8,690 bases of DNA, taken from contig JABMQM010000060.1 in assembly GCA_013203195.1 (NCBI GenBank), positions 1 through 8,690 on the forward strand, in the 5' to 3' direction. Position numbers and translations under genes: made by a program. Below are positions 1 through 5,305 of the stretch, one piece after another; the stretch's first letter is position 1, and every line of letters begins with the position of its first letter. The notes beneath the pieces were generated by a model. That model did not search any database and was not told where the DNA came from. It saw only the letters and a program-made list of their open reading frames with translations. Origin of the DNA: Desulfobacteraceae bacterium (GTDB lineage: Bacteria; Desulfobacterota; Desulfobacteria; Desulfobacterales; UBA11574).

Positions 1-47
1 ACCTGAACCTGGTTGCTGTCTGGTGATGTCAGTTGTATTGTTTTCAT
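1..47 (-). CDS. 5' end of an unidentified gene running off the left edge
   Basis: Only the first 15 codons are visible, reading MKTIQLTSPDSNQVQ and then leaving the window. The start is supported by an AGGAG Shine-Dalgarno at 56-60 (complement) lying 8 nt before the ATG at 47-45. The frame stays open to the edge. The gene is divergent from the RadC remnant that begins about 60 bp to its right. Too little sequence is present to assign a family. The call rests on the ribosome binding site and the open frame alone. Confidence 0.45.
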   Translation of the reverse strand, partial: MKTIQLTSPDSNQVQ

Positions 48-107
48 AGGTGAATCTCCTACCCGCCCTACACTAATTTATCAAGGGGTAAGTGTCTCAC
101 TTTCATT

Positions 108-305
108 GGCACAGAGGGCTCTGGTGATCCAGCACCGTCATCTGATGACATGGCAATAACCAGACGCTTAGTAGTGGCGTTGAGTAGCATAGGGGTCACG
201 CTGCATGACCACCTCATCGTTGGTGACACACACTACAGCTTCGCTGATGAGGGGGCATTAGCGAGACTACACCGGAGCTACAAAGAGTTTGAAAATGGAA
301 TGTAA
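108..305 (+). pseudogene. radC: RadC/JAB (MPN) domain remnant, C-terminal part only
   Basis: The frame reads SGDPAPSSDD, then ITRRL, then a segment with IGVTLHDHLIVGD, then YSFADEGALARL, ending in a TAA stop at 303-305. This is the C-terminal half of the RadC-like JAB/MPN domain, where the family normally shows HNHPSGDPxPSxxD and later DHxIxG and SFxxxG. The metal-binding HNHP residues that should precede SGD are replaced by GTEG. The frame is open only back to about position 54, so the rest of the family (usually 150-230 residues) is absent. I read it as a truncated, catalytically dead copy. RadC-like proteins are common cargo of phages and integrative elements, which fits the small ORFs behind it. 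An internal ATG at 150 has no convincing ribosome binding site. Confidence 0.65.
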
Positions 306-315
306 GGAGGACGCT

Positions 316-378
316 ATGTACAAGGTTACTGCTAAGGTTGTATTGATCAAGGACTACTCCATACACACGTTAAACTAA
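316..378 (+). CDS. Very small ORF (20 aa) coupled to the RadC remnant
   Basis: The ORF starts at ATG 316-318 and encodes MYKVTAKVVLIKDYSIHTLN. A perfect AAGGAGG Shine-Dalgarno (304-310) with 5-nt spacing overlaps the stop codon of the upstream RadC frame, an arrangement typical of translational coupling. The product has an alternating hydrophobic pattern (VTAKVVLI) suggesting one beta strand and then stops abruptly. It may be the front of a longer mobile-element protein truncated by mutation rather than a complete peptide. I do not recognise a family. The strong ribosome binding site is the main support. Confidence 0.4.
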   Translation: MYKVTAKVVLIKDYSIHTLN

Positions 379-406
379 AACTTTTATTACGATAAGAGGG
401 GAAACG

Positions 407-559
407 ATGACTACAAAAAAACCAGAGAACGAAAAGAAAGATACAGATAAAGAATCAAGTCCAAAGACCCTGAAAGAACTCAACGAGATCTTGAAGAAAG
501 ACGGATGGCAGGTCAACACGATGCCGAAGGGTCAGGCGATAGCAATCTTCAAGAAGTAA
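407..559 (+). CDS. Small charged hypothetical protein (50 aa)
   Basis: The ORF starts at ATG 407 behind an AGAGGGG ribosome binding site (395-401, 5-nt spacing) and ends at TAA 557-559. The first 20 residues are almost entirely polar and charged (Lys, Glu, Asp, Thr, Ser, Pro) and probably disordered. Residues 21-50 look compact, with an amphipathic helix (LKELNEILKKDGW) followed by a beta-like QAIAIFKK. The pattern of helix, GW, then strand ending in a lysine resembles small DUF4177-type proteins found on mobile elements, but this is only a pattern match. It lies in the same direction as, and 28 bp behind, the preceding 20-codon ORF, so it probably belongs to the same accessory transcription unit. 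Confidence 0.55.
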   Translation: MTTKKPENEKKDTDKESSPKTLKELNEILKKDGWQVNTMPKGQAIAIFKK

Positions 560-755
560 CTCTATATCTATCAGAGGATCAGATACACCAGTGTCCAACA
601 TTGTCTAAATGCACTTAGCTGTCTCTGAGGATCTTGTGTGGGGTCGGTAATCGATCCCAATCAGGATCATTGACTTCAGCATCCTTGTACGGTATCAAAC
701 TACAAGTTGATGTCGTGTTTCTGACGTTGGAATACACAAAAGACCTACACAAAGT
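560..755. other. Non-coding stretch, nothing recognised
   Basis: No convincing gene or structural RNA is visible on either strand. A 60-codon minus-strand frame here has no clear ribosome binding site and a low-complexity, unfamilied product. It probably lies within accessory DNA leading up to the tRNA-like sequence. Confidence 0.4.
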
Positions 756-856
756 GGAGCTGTAGCAAATTGGGATTGAATTGATAAACTGAAACAAAAC
801 AGTAGGATACTATAGGGGGCAAGAGGATTGTTGTTCGATCCCGTTCAGCTCCACCA
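756..856 (+). pseudogene. Degenerate tRNA-Ala-like sequence / possible attachment site relic
   Basis: The left end (GGAGCTG, then TA, GC and TTGGGA) matches the 5' end and D-arm of bacterial tRNA-Ala genes, which start GGGGCTGTAGCTCAGTTGGGA. The right end carries a TTCGATC T-loop (834-840), CAGCTCC (846-852), discriminator A and an encoded CCA. The 7-bp acceptor stem 756-762 / 846-852 pairs perfectly. Inside, things fail. The T-stem (829-833 with 841-845) has only one Watson-Crick pair plus two wobbles, no proper anticodon loop with U33 can be placed, and about 25-30 extra nucleotides are present. A small AGTA/TACT hairpin (801-811) sits in the middle. It is either a decayed tRNA or a hybrid made by integration at a tRNA 3' end. 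A transcription terminator follows 10 nt later. Confidence 0.45.
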
Positions 857-866
857 TACGTCCAAT

Positions 867-903
867 AAAAACAGCCGGTTTAAAAGCCGGCTGTTTTGTT
901 TTT
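867..903 (+). terminator. Rho-independent terminator behind the tRNA-like sequence
   Basis: An 11-bp stem (AAAACAGCCGG paired with CCGGCTGTTTT) with an 8-nt loop is followed by GTTTTT. It reads on the plus strand, 10 nt after the encoded CCA of the tRNA-like sequence, and is probably the original terminator of that RNA gene. The stem is nearly symmetrical, so it may also act on leftward transcripts. Confidence 0.75.
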
Positions 904-951
904 GTAAAGGGAACCATTCTCGGTCAAAAACGCATTTACATCACATTTACT
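890..951 (+). repeat. Direct repeat, left copy (DR-L)
   Basis: This stretch aligns with 2801-2860 at 54 of 62 columns, with two single-base gaps. The last 19 bases (933-951) are identical in both copies. The two copies are in the same orientation and bracket the whole toxin-antitoxin operon. The left end of this copy overlaps the tail of the preceding terminator. Confidence 0.8.
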
Positions 952-1067
952 ATGATCCAATGTTTCTTCATTCTTCTTCGCTATGAAGAAAGCTAGGGAA
1001 TGCCCTTGGGTTCAAAATCGGAAGGGAATCAACACCTCAACACCAATTTGCTATCAGAGGTGGGGAA

Positions 1068-1092
1068 ATAAAAAACCCGGCCGCGCCGGGTT
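1068..1092 (-). terminator. Rho-independent terminator of the toxin-antitoxin operon
   Basis: On the minus strand an 8-bp perfect GC-rich stem (AACCCGGC with GCCGGGTT, 3-nt loop) runs into TTTTTTATTT. It lies 35 bp past the stop codon of the antitoxin gene, in the position expected for the end of that operon. Confidence 0.8.
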
Positions 1093-1126
1093 GTGCGGCA
1101 ATATGGTATAGTCACATTTATTTAAA

Positions 1127-2128
1127 CTAAATTTGTAAATCATTTGCGTAATCGTAACTAATTATGTCTCCTACTTTTGTTTCATTATATCCTCTTTCTC
1201 TGTGTGAAAATTCTCGAATTTGGGTAGCATTGTAGTCTTGAAAAAATTTCTTTACGTTGAGTAGAACTTCTAACTCACTATCAGAAAACGCTGTTAAATC
1301 GGGTTCAATCTCAGAATAATATTTTTCACCAAGATATTCTCCATCGTCAATTTCTTCAACGCGTATGGCCCTTTCGTCATGAATAAGGGTAGCGAAATAA
1401 TGTTCATAATTATCAGGGACAGGTCCATGATGAGCATGAGCATACTTAGAGCCGGATATTGATACAGCATAATCCTTAAAGCTCTTAAAATCTGCATAAA
1501 AGATAAGCTTGCATAGTTTAGATTTTAAAACACCACCCTTAGCTAAAAATTTAATCATTTGGAATAACTTATTAAGATCAAGTTTTTTATATCCACTCTC
1601 AATAGAAGGTTCATATTTGCCAAAACGTTCTGTAAAAATATTTGGAAATGAACATATTTCTTCTACTGCTGCTGACAACTCATTTAGAAGTCGATTCCTT
1701 TTCTTTTCCGGCAAAAAGCTTCCATCCCTAACTATTAGCCTATGCACATTTTCTGGGTTTTTGATGAGTTGTAAAACCCTATCATGTGCATCATCTTGAA
1801 GAGCACCATTCTCATAGCGACTAAGTGTAGCTCCTCCCCAACCAATAAGCTTACTTAACTCTTTTTGAGTAAGCCCATAAAGCCTACGCATTTCACGAAT
1901 CTCTTCTGGTTGAATCATCCCATGTTTGTGTCGATATTCTTTATAAGCACTATCTAAAGGGTCATCGTTAGAGCTAGGATCTTCAAATTCTTCTCCACAT
2001 TCTGTACATTTATAGTATTCAACTTTAACTTCTATTAACTCTCCTCTAACATTCAGTTCCTCTGTGGTTATTATATGCTCTAATTCCGATATCTTTTCAC
2101 AATTTGGGCACACTCCTTTCATTATCAT
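1127..2128 (-). CDS. MqsA-like antitoxin with a C-terminal Panacea (DUF4065) domain
   Basis: Three modules are visible in 333 residues. Residues 7-44 form a zinc-ribbon type element (C7-x2-C10 and C41-x2-C44) as in MqsA/YgiT antitoxins. Residues 71-112 form an Xre-type helix-turn-helix (GLTQKELSKLIG, then ATLSRYENG). Residues about 183-325 resemble the Panacea/SocA/DUF4065 domain (LSKLCKLIFYADF-like helix, then HHGPVPDNYEHYF). MqsA binds its toxin and represses its own operon. Panacea domains are known as promiscuous toxin-neutralising modules, so toxin contact may be through that domain here. The gene lies 29 bp behind the toxin gene. The ribosome binding region is an unusual run, GGGGAAGGGGGGG, directly abutting the first ATG. 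A second ATG at 2122 has better spacing and may be the true start (331 aa). E. coli MqsA is only about 130 residues, so this is a much enlarged version. Base composition is visibly AT-richer than in the hyp genes. Confidence 0.8.
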   Translation of the reverse strand: MIMKGVCPNCEKISELEHIITTEELNVRGELIEVKVEYYKCTECGEEFEDPSSNDDPLDSAYKEYRHKHGMIQPEEIREMRRLYGLTQKELSKLIGWGGATLSRYENGALQDDAHDRVLQLIKNPENVHRLIVRDGSFLPEKKRNRLLNELSAAVEEICSFPNIFTERFGKYEPSIESGYKKLDLNKLFQMIKFLAKGGVLKSKLCKLIFYADFKSFKDYAVSISGSKYAHAHHGPVPDNYEHYFATLIHDERAIRVEEIDDGEYLGEKYYSEIEPDLTAFSDSELEVLLNVKKFFQDYNATQIREFSHRERGYNETKVGDIISYDYANDLQI

Positions 2129-2157
2129 CCCCCCCTTCCCCGTTTATTTTGTCTTTA

Positions 2158-2520
2158 TTATATTTTTTTTAAAGGATTAGTAATTGGGTGTTCAGCTATA
2201 TGGAAAGAAATACATTTCGCGATTCTTTCCGAGCCGGCTTCAGCGATTTTTAGCTTTATATAAACATCATAACCACTAATTTTTTTGCCGAACTCCCAAA
2301 TTACGCCTGGCCTATCTTTGTCTGGTTTTGGACCAGCACAATAATCAGATACTGAAAGGTTCAAAATTTCGTGTTTACAACCCTTTTTCGTAAAACCTAG
2401 CTGTAGCAACGACTTTAAATTTTCTTTACGATCAACAATATCTAACCCCCTTTCTTGTGTAACTATTTTTTTAAAATCCTTTAAAAAAATTGATACCTGT
2501 ATTTCTATCGGTATTTCCAA
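2158..2520 (-). CDS. MqsR-family toxin (putative mRNA interferase)
   Basis: The product (120 aa from TTG 2520) shows the pattern of MqsR-family toxins: FLKDFKKI near the N-terminus, RKENLKSLLQLG, a segment with LSVSDYCAGPKPDKDRPG, IWEFGKKI, VYIKLKI and CISFHIAEHP near the end. MqsR proteins are RelE-fold, ribosome-independent mRNA-cleaving toxins, and an encoded antitoxin follows immediately, so cleavage of cellular mRNA is a reasonable inference. The frame can be extended upstream to an ATG at 2577, but that codon lies inside the promoter, upstream of the predicted transcript start. The TTG at 2520 has a perfect GGAGGG ribosome binding site (2528-2533, 7-nt spacing), which also restores the usual family length. 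Toxin before antitoxin is the mqsRA order and unlike most type II pairs. Confidence 0.78.
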   Translation of the reverse strand: MEIPIEIQVSIFLKDFKKIVTQERGLDIVDRKENLKSLLQLGFTKKGCKHEILNLSVSDYCAGPKPDKDRPGVIWEFGKKISGYDVYIKLKIAEAGSERIAKCISFHIAEHPITNPLKKI

Positions 2521-2527
2521 AAAGAGT

Positions 2528-2533
2528 CCCTCC
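2528..2533 (-). promoter_or_regulatory. Ribosome binding site deciding the toxin start
   Basis: GGAGGG on the minus strand lies 7 nt before a TTG codon at 2520-2518. It is the only good Shine-Dalgarno in the 5' part of the toxin frame. The upstream ATG at 2577 has none and would precede transcription. Confidence 0.65.
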
Positions 2534-2565
2534 AACAAATCATGTCTGGCCCGGTGGTTCTCCTG

Positions 2566-2593
2566 ATTATATATCATATGATATGCATGTCAA
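2566..2593 (-). promoter_or_regulatory. Consensus promoter of the toxin-antitoxin operon
   Basis: The minus strand shows TTGACA (2593-2588), a 16-bp spacer and TATAAT (2571-2566), a perfect match to both sigma-70 hexamers. Transcription should begin near 2559, giving a leader of about 40 nt before the TTG start. The spacer is largely occupied by a palindromic operator, so a bound repressor would exclude RNA polymerase. Confidence 0.8.
2571..2584. promoter_or_regulatory. Palindromic operator O1 in the promoter spacer
   Basis: ATATCATATGATAT is a perfect 14-bp palindrome between the -35 and -10 boxes. It is the likely binding site of the antitoxin helix-turn-helix dimer and implies autorepression. 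It differs from the AACCT/AGGTT operator known for E. coli MqsA. Confidence 0.65.
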
Positions 2594-2600
2594 GCCTAAC

Positions 2601-2612
2601 ATATCATATGAT
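2601..2612. promoter_or_regulatory. Palindromic operator O2 upstream of the -35 box
   Basis: ATATCATATGAT repeats the core of O1 (10-bp perfect palindrome ATCATATGAT). Its centre is 30 bp from that of O1, close to three helical turns, so two repressor dimers could bind the same face of the DNA. Confidence 0.6.
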
Positions 2613-2669
2613 TAATTTATCGGTCTTTTTTAATAATTACTTTAGTTATTTTGATTTCGATACTGTTTG

Positions 2670-2708
2670 AAAAAGAAAAAGGCAGAGCCGAAACGGCCCC
2701 GCCCTTTT
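2670..2708 (-). terminator. Rho-independent terminator downstream of hypE
   Basis: On the minus strand a 10-bp core stem (GGCGGGGCCG with CGGCTCTGCC, two G-U pairs, TTT loop) is extended by A-T pairs and followed by TTTTTCTTTTT. The G-U pairs make it stronger on the minus strand than on the plus strand. It lies about 170 bp past the hypE stop and is probably the end of hypE transcripts. It sits inside the direct-repeat-bracketed segment. Confidence 0.75.
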
Positions 2709-2800
2709 AACTGGGTGCAGATAGGGTGGAAATGCCTCTCACGATTCAGTATAATATGATATGATTCATTAAGTACAAACCCTTAAAGGTTATGTAACTG

Positions 2801-2860
2801 GTTGTTTTGTTTTGCAAAGGGACCATTGTCGGTCACAGACACATTTACATCACATTTACT
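2801..2860 (+). repeat. Direct repeat, right copy (DR-R)
   Basis: This is the partner of 890-951, with 54 of 62 aligned columns identical and the final 19 bases (2842-2860) exactly shared. It ends 18 bp before the complement of the hypE stop codon. The two copies enclose the toxin-antitoxin operon, as expected for integration or duplication boundaries, or for two solitary ends of an insertion sequence. Confidence 0.8.
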
Positions 2861-2878
2861 GAGGTTTTGAGACCACTT

Positions 2879-3889
2879 CTAACAAATACGTGGCAGTTGC
2901 TCTCCGGTCAGCATGTCGACGATTCTGGCACCCCCGATGCGGGTTTGCATGATTACCCGGCCGGGGTTATCGGAGACCGTCTCTCCGATAATGCAGGCGT
3001 CCTGACCGCAATCATCTTCCCGCATCGCCGCAAGGACGTTTTCGGCATCTTGGGGAGGGACAAACGCAATCAGCTTGCCTTCATTGGCAACATAAAGAGG
3101 ATCAAACCCCAAGAGTTCACAGATGCCGGCGGTTTCATCTTTGAGTGGAATCTTTTCTTCATAAATTCTGATTCCGATGCCTGATTTGTCGGCAATTTCG
3201 TTCAGCGCCGTGCCGACACCACCGCGGGTCGGGTCCCGCAGCACATGGATATCCTTGCATGCTGCAAGCATGTTTGCCACCATTCGATTTAAAGCTGTTG
3301 TATCGCTTCTGATCGCTGAATCAAACTTCATCCCTTCACGCTGTGTCAATATGGTCATACCGTGATCGGCGATGCTCCCGCTGAGGATAATTTGATCACC
3401 GGGCCGGGCTTTATGGCTGGAAATGTCCACATCTTCAGGTACCCGCCCAACGCCGGACGTATTAATAAAGATTTTGTCAACCGCCCCTTTGGGAACCACC
3501 TTGGTATCTCCGGTTACGACCATAACACCGGCCTTTTGGGCCGCAGCGCCGATATCGTTTGCGATTCTTTTAAGATCACCGATGGAAAAACCTTCTTCCA
3601 GTATCAACCCTACGCTGAGATATTGGGGAACGGCACCGCACATGGCCAGATCGTTGACGGTCCCGTTTACGGCCAGATCGCCAATACTGCCACCGGGGAA
3701 AAAGATAGGGTCCACCACAAAAGTATCTGTGGAAAAGGCCAGTCGCTGCCCGTTTATATCCACAACAGCCCCGTCATGGAGCTGGGAAAGAATGGGGTTG
3801 TCAAAAATTGGAAGCAAAAGCTCCGTAACCAGACGATGCGACATCTTGCCGCCGCCACCGTGATCTAAAAGAATGGTATCTGTTTTCAT
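2879..3889 (-). CDS. hypE: HypE, [NiFe]-hydrogenase maturation protein (thiocyanate-forming)
   Basis: HypE accepts a carbamoyl group from HypF on its C-terminal cysteine and dehydrates it with ATP to a thiocyanate, the source of the CN ligands of the [NiFe] site, in the cytoplasm. The 336-residue product has the PurM-like ATP-binding start (DHGGGGK, residues 9-15), STDTFVV, GSIGDLAVNGTVNDLAMCGA, GDTKVV (127-132) and DPTRGGVG (219-226), and it ends in the diagnostic PRIC with the acceptor Cys336. The start is ATG 3889, with AAGG at 3897-3900 and 7-nt spacing. An in-frame extension to 3973 is AT-rich and lacks family similarity. Length is normal. It follows a Fic gene rather than hypD, with 236 bp of repeat-like AT-rich DNA in between. 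Confidence 0.97.
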   Translation of the reverse strand: MKTDTILLDHGGGGKMSHRLVTELLLPIFDNPILSQLHDGAVVDINGQRLAFSTDTFVVDPIFFPGGSIGDLAVNGTVNDLAMCGAVPQYLSVGLILEEGFSIGDLKRIANDIGAAAQKAGVMVVTGDTKVVPKGAVDKIFINTSGVGRVPEDVDISSHKARPGDQIILSGSIADHGMTILTQREGMKFDSAIRSDTTALNRMVANMLAACKDIHVLRDPTRGGVGTALNEIADKSGIGIRIYEEKIPLKDETAGICELLGFDPLYVANEGKLIAFVPPQDAENVLAAMREDDCGQDACIIGETVSDNPGRVIMQTRIGGARIVDMLTGEQLPRIC

Positions 3890-3949
3890 TGTTATACCTT
3901 GTTTACGATCAATAAGTACCTTATTTGTAATTTCTGTGCATTTTGTGTC

Positions 3950-4100
3950 AAAAAAACAAAATACAATAAACAAATAACAAATAAATCACAATGACTGAAA
4001 TTCAAAATTCCAAACAATTGGTCTTTGATCTTATTTGAGATTTGGATATTATAATTTGGTATTTATTTATAATTTGGTGCTTGTAATTTGTTATTTCCGG
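3950..4100. repeat. AT-rich degenerate intergenic repeat tract
   Basis: The tract contains several diverged units around AATTTGGTATTT, TAATTTGGTG, TAATTTGTTATT and similar, between the fic stop and the hypE start. Tracts of this ATTTGG/ATTTGT style are familiar to me from intergenic regions of Desulfobacterales-like genomes. A 66-codon frame across it is a by-product of the repeat and not a gene. Confidence 0.5.
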
Positions 4101-4125
4101 TTTATCCGAGTTAGGGTGTAACTTT

Positions 4126-5160
4126 TCAATAACCTCGGGCAAAAGGGGAATAGTATGACCCCCTTCCTTTTCCATGGAGAACAAGTTTTTCTGTTTGTAC
4201 AAGGTGCTGAAGGTGCTTTTTTACCGTGTTGCGGTTGATCTGCAGCACCTTGGTGACAAAAGATACAGTTATCCGTCCGTGTTCTTTGGCAAGGTTTAAA
4301 ATTCGTATCGACACATCAGGCAGGGCATGAGCGATTTTTTCCCTCTCGATCTTTTTAAGTAAATGATCTTTTTGCTTTTTAAGCATTTCAAGAAAAAACG
4401 TTGTCCAAATCTCGGACGATTTTTCACCGGATCCCAATTCCTTTTGTGCCGTTCTCAAAGCCAGATAATACTTGTCCTTATCCGCTTCAACAACGCTTTC
4501 ATGAGAACTGTATTGCACATAGGCATAGCCGTTGCGAAGCAGTGAAAGGTTGGTCAACACTCTGGCAAGGCGACCATTGCCGTCCTGAAACGGATGGATC
4601 GCAAGAAATCGGACGATAAAATCAGCCGTGGCTATCAAGGGATGCGTATCAACGTCTTTCAAGTTCTTCTTGGTAACCGCCACCAAGGCTTCCATCATTT
4701 GAGGCGTTTCAAAGGGAGATGCGGTTTCAAAAAGAATTCCAATTTCACGGCCGTCAGCGTCAAAAGCAGCCACATGATTCGGATGTTTCTTATACTCTCC
4801 TAAATGCCACGTATCCTTGTCTGAAAACTTTAGCAAAACTTTATGAAAATACTTTATATTGTTTTCGGTTAAATCGATTTCATCATAAGATTCCTGTACG
4901 AGCCGCAACGCTTCGGCGTATCCGGCAACCTCTTGTTCATCACGGCTTCTAAAAGAACGCTTACCGATTCCTTCTATAAGTGCCGAAACTTCCGAATCAG
5001 TAAGCCTGGCACCTTCAATGCGGGTTGAGGAGCCAATGGATTCAATCGTTGCAAGGACTCGAAGGTTTGAAAGGAAATCGACGGAAAGCGTAGCCATCCC
5101 CTTCCAAAATCCCTTAAATTCATCGATTTCGGCAATAAGCCTTACTATACGTGGTGTCAT
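4126..5160 (-). CDS. Fic-family AMP-transferase with winged-helix C-terminus
   Basis: Fic enzymes usually transfer AMP from ATP to a hydroxyl of a target protein. The 344-residue product carries the complete catalytic motif HPFQDGNGR (residues 189-197). It also has an N-terminal autoinhibitory motif, STRIEG (45-50), which fits (S/T)xxxE(G/N) and marks a class II, intramolecularly inhibited Fic. Residues about 294-337 form a likely winged helix (ITVSFVTKVLQINRNTVKKH), suggesting DNA binding and autoregulation. No separate antitoxin gene lies next to it, as expected for class II. The start is ATG 5160 with a GGAAG/GAGG ribosome binding site just upstream. A frame extension to a TTG at 5238 runs through the promoter and is rejected. 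The target is unknown. The gene separates hypE from the rest of the hyp genes without an evident functional link. Confidence 0.9.
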   Translation of the reverse strand: MTPRIVRLIAEIDEFKGFWKGMATLSVDFLSNLRVLATIESIGSSTRIEGARLTDSEVSALIEGIGKRSFRSRDEQEVAGYAEALRLVQESYDEIDLTENNIKYFHKVLLKFSDKDTWHLGEYKKHPNHVAAFDADGREIGILFETASPFETPQMMEALVAVTKKNLKDVDTHPLIATADFIVRFLAIHPFQDGNGRLARVLTNLSLLRNGYAYVQYSSHESVVEADKDKYYLALRTAQKELGSGEKSSEIWTTFFLEMLKKQKDHLLKKIEREKIAHALPDVSIRILNLAKEHGRITVSFVTKVLQINRNTVKKHLQHLVQTEKLVLHGKGRGSYYSPFARGY

Positions 5161-5190
5161 GCGTCCTCTTCCTATACTGGAAATTTCATA

Positions 5191-5272
5191 AAATATCCAA
5201 TTGCATATCCATTTATACCCGTTTAGCCGCAATGTCAAGCTGATTGGATATAATTGGATAAATAAACGGGTA
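5191..5272. promoter_or_regulatory. Promoter and operator-like region of the fic gene
   Basis: The minus strand has TTGACA (5238-5233) and TATAAA (5217-5212) with a somewhat short 15-bp spacer. Around it two motifs occur on opposite strands. TAAACGGGTA is found at 5263-5272 (plus) and 5225-5216 (minus). TGGATAT, a short gap and AATTGGATA are found at 5245-5260 (plus) and 5211-5192 (minus). These are plausible binding sites for the Fic winged helix or another regulator. Confidence 0.5.
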
Positions 5273-5305
5273 AACTCTTGCCTGCCCTAAGATAGTCTCT
5301 CGAAT

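Noticed and set aside
647..670. Second TCGATCCC...TCAG sequence resembling the tRNA-like 3' end
   Set aside because: Only about 12 bases match in two blocks, with no acceptor stem or CCA, so it may be coincidence.
615..797. 60-codon minus-strand frame
   Set aside because: It has no ribosome binding site, overlaps the tRNA-like sequence, and its product is Ser/Thr/Cys-rich without recognisable pattern.
756..856. Possible tmRNA (ssrA) 3' end because of CAGCTCCACCA
   Set aside because: No tmRNA 5' end (GGGGCTG...GATTCGAC), tag reading frame or pseudoknots are visible upstream. The 5' side matches tRNA-Ala better.
983..1111. 42-codon plus-strand frame starting ATG AAG AAA
   Set aside because: It has no ribosome binding site and runs through the GC-rich terminator stem of the toxin-antitoxin operon.
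2807..3868. Several plus-strand frames opposite hypE
   Set aside because: They are shadows of the strongly conserved hypE gene on the other strand.
4002..4202. 66-codon minus-strand frame rich in Ile, Asn, Lys, Gln
   Set aside because: It is produced by the AT-rich repeat tract and overlaps the end of the fic gene in another frame.
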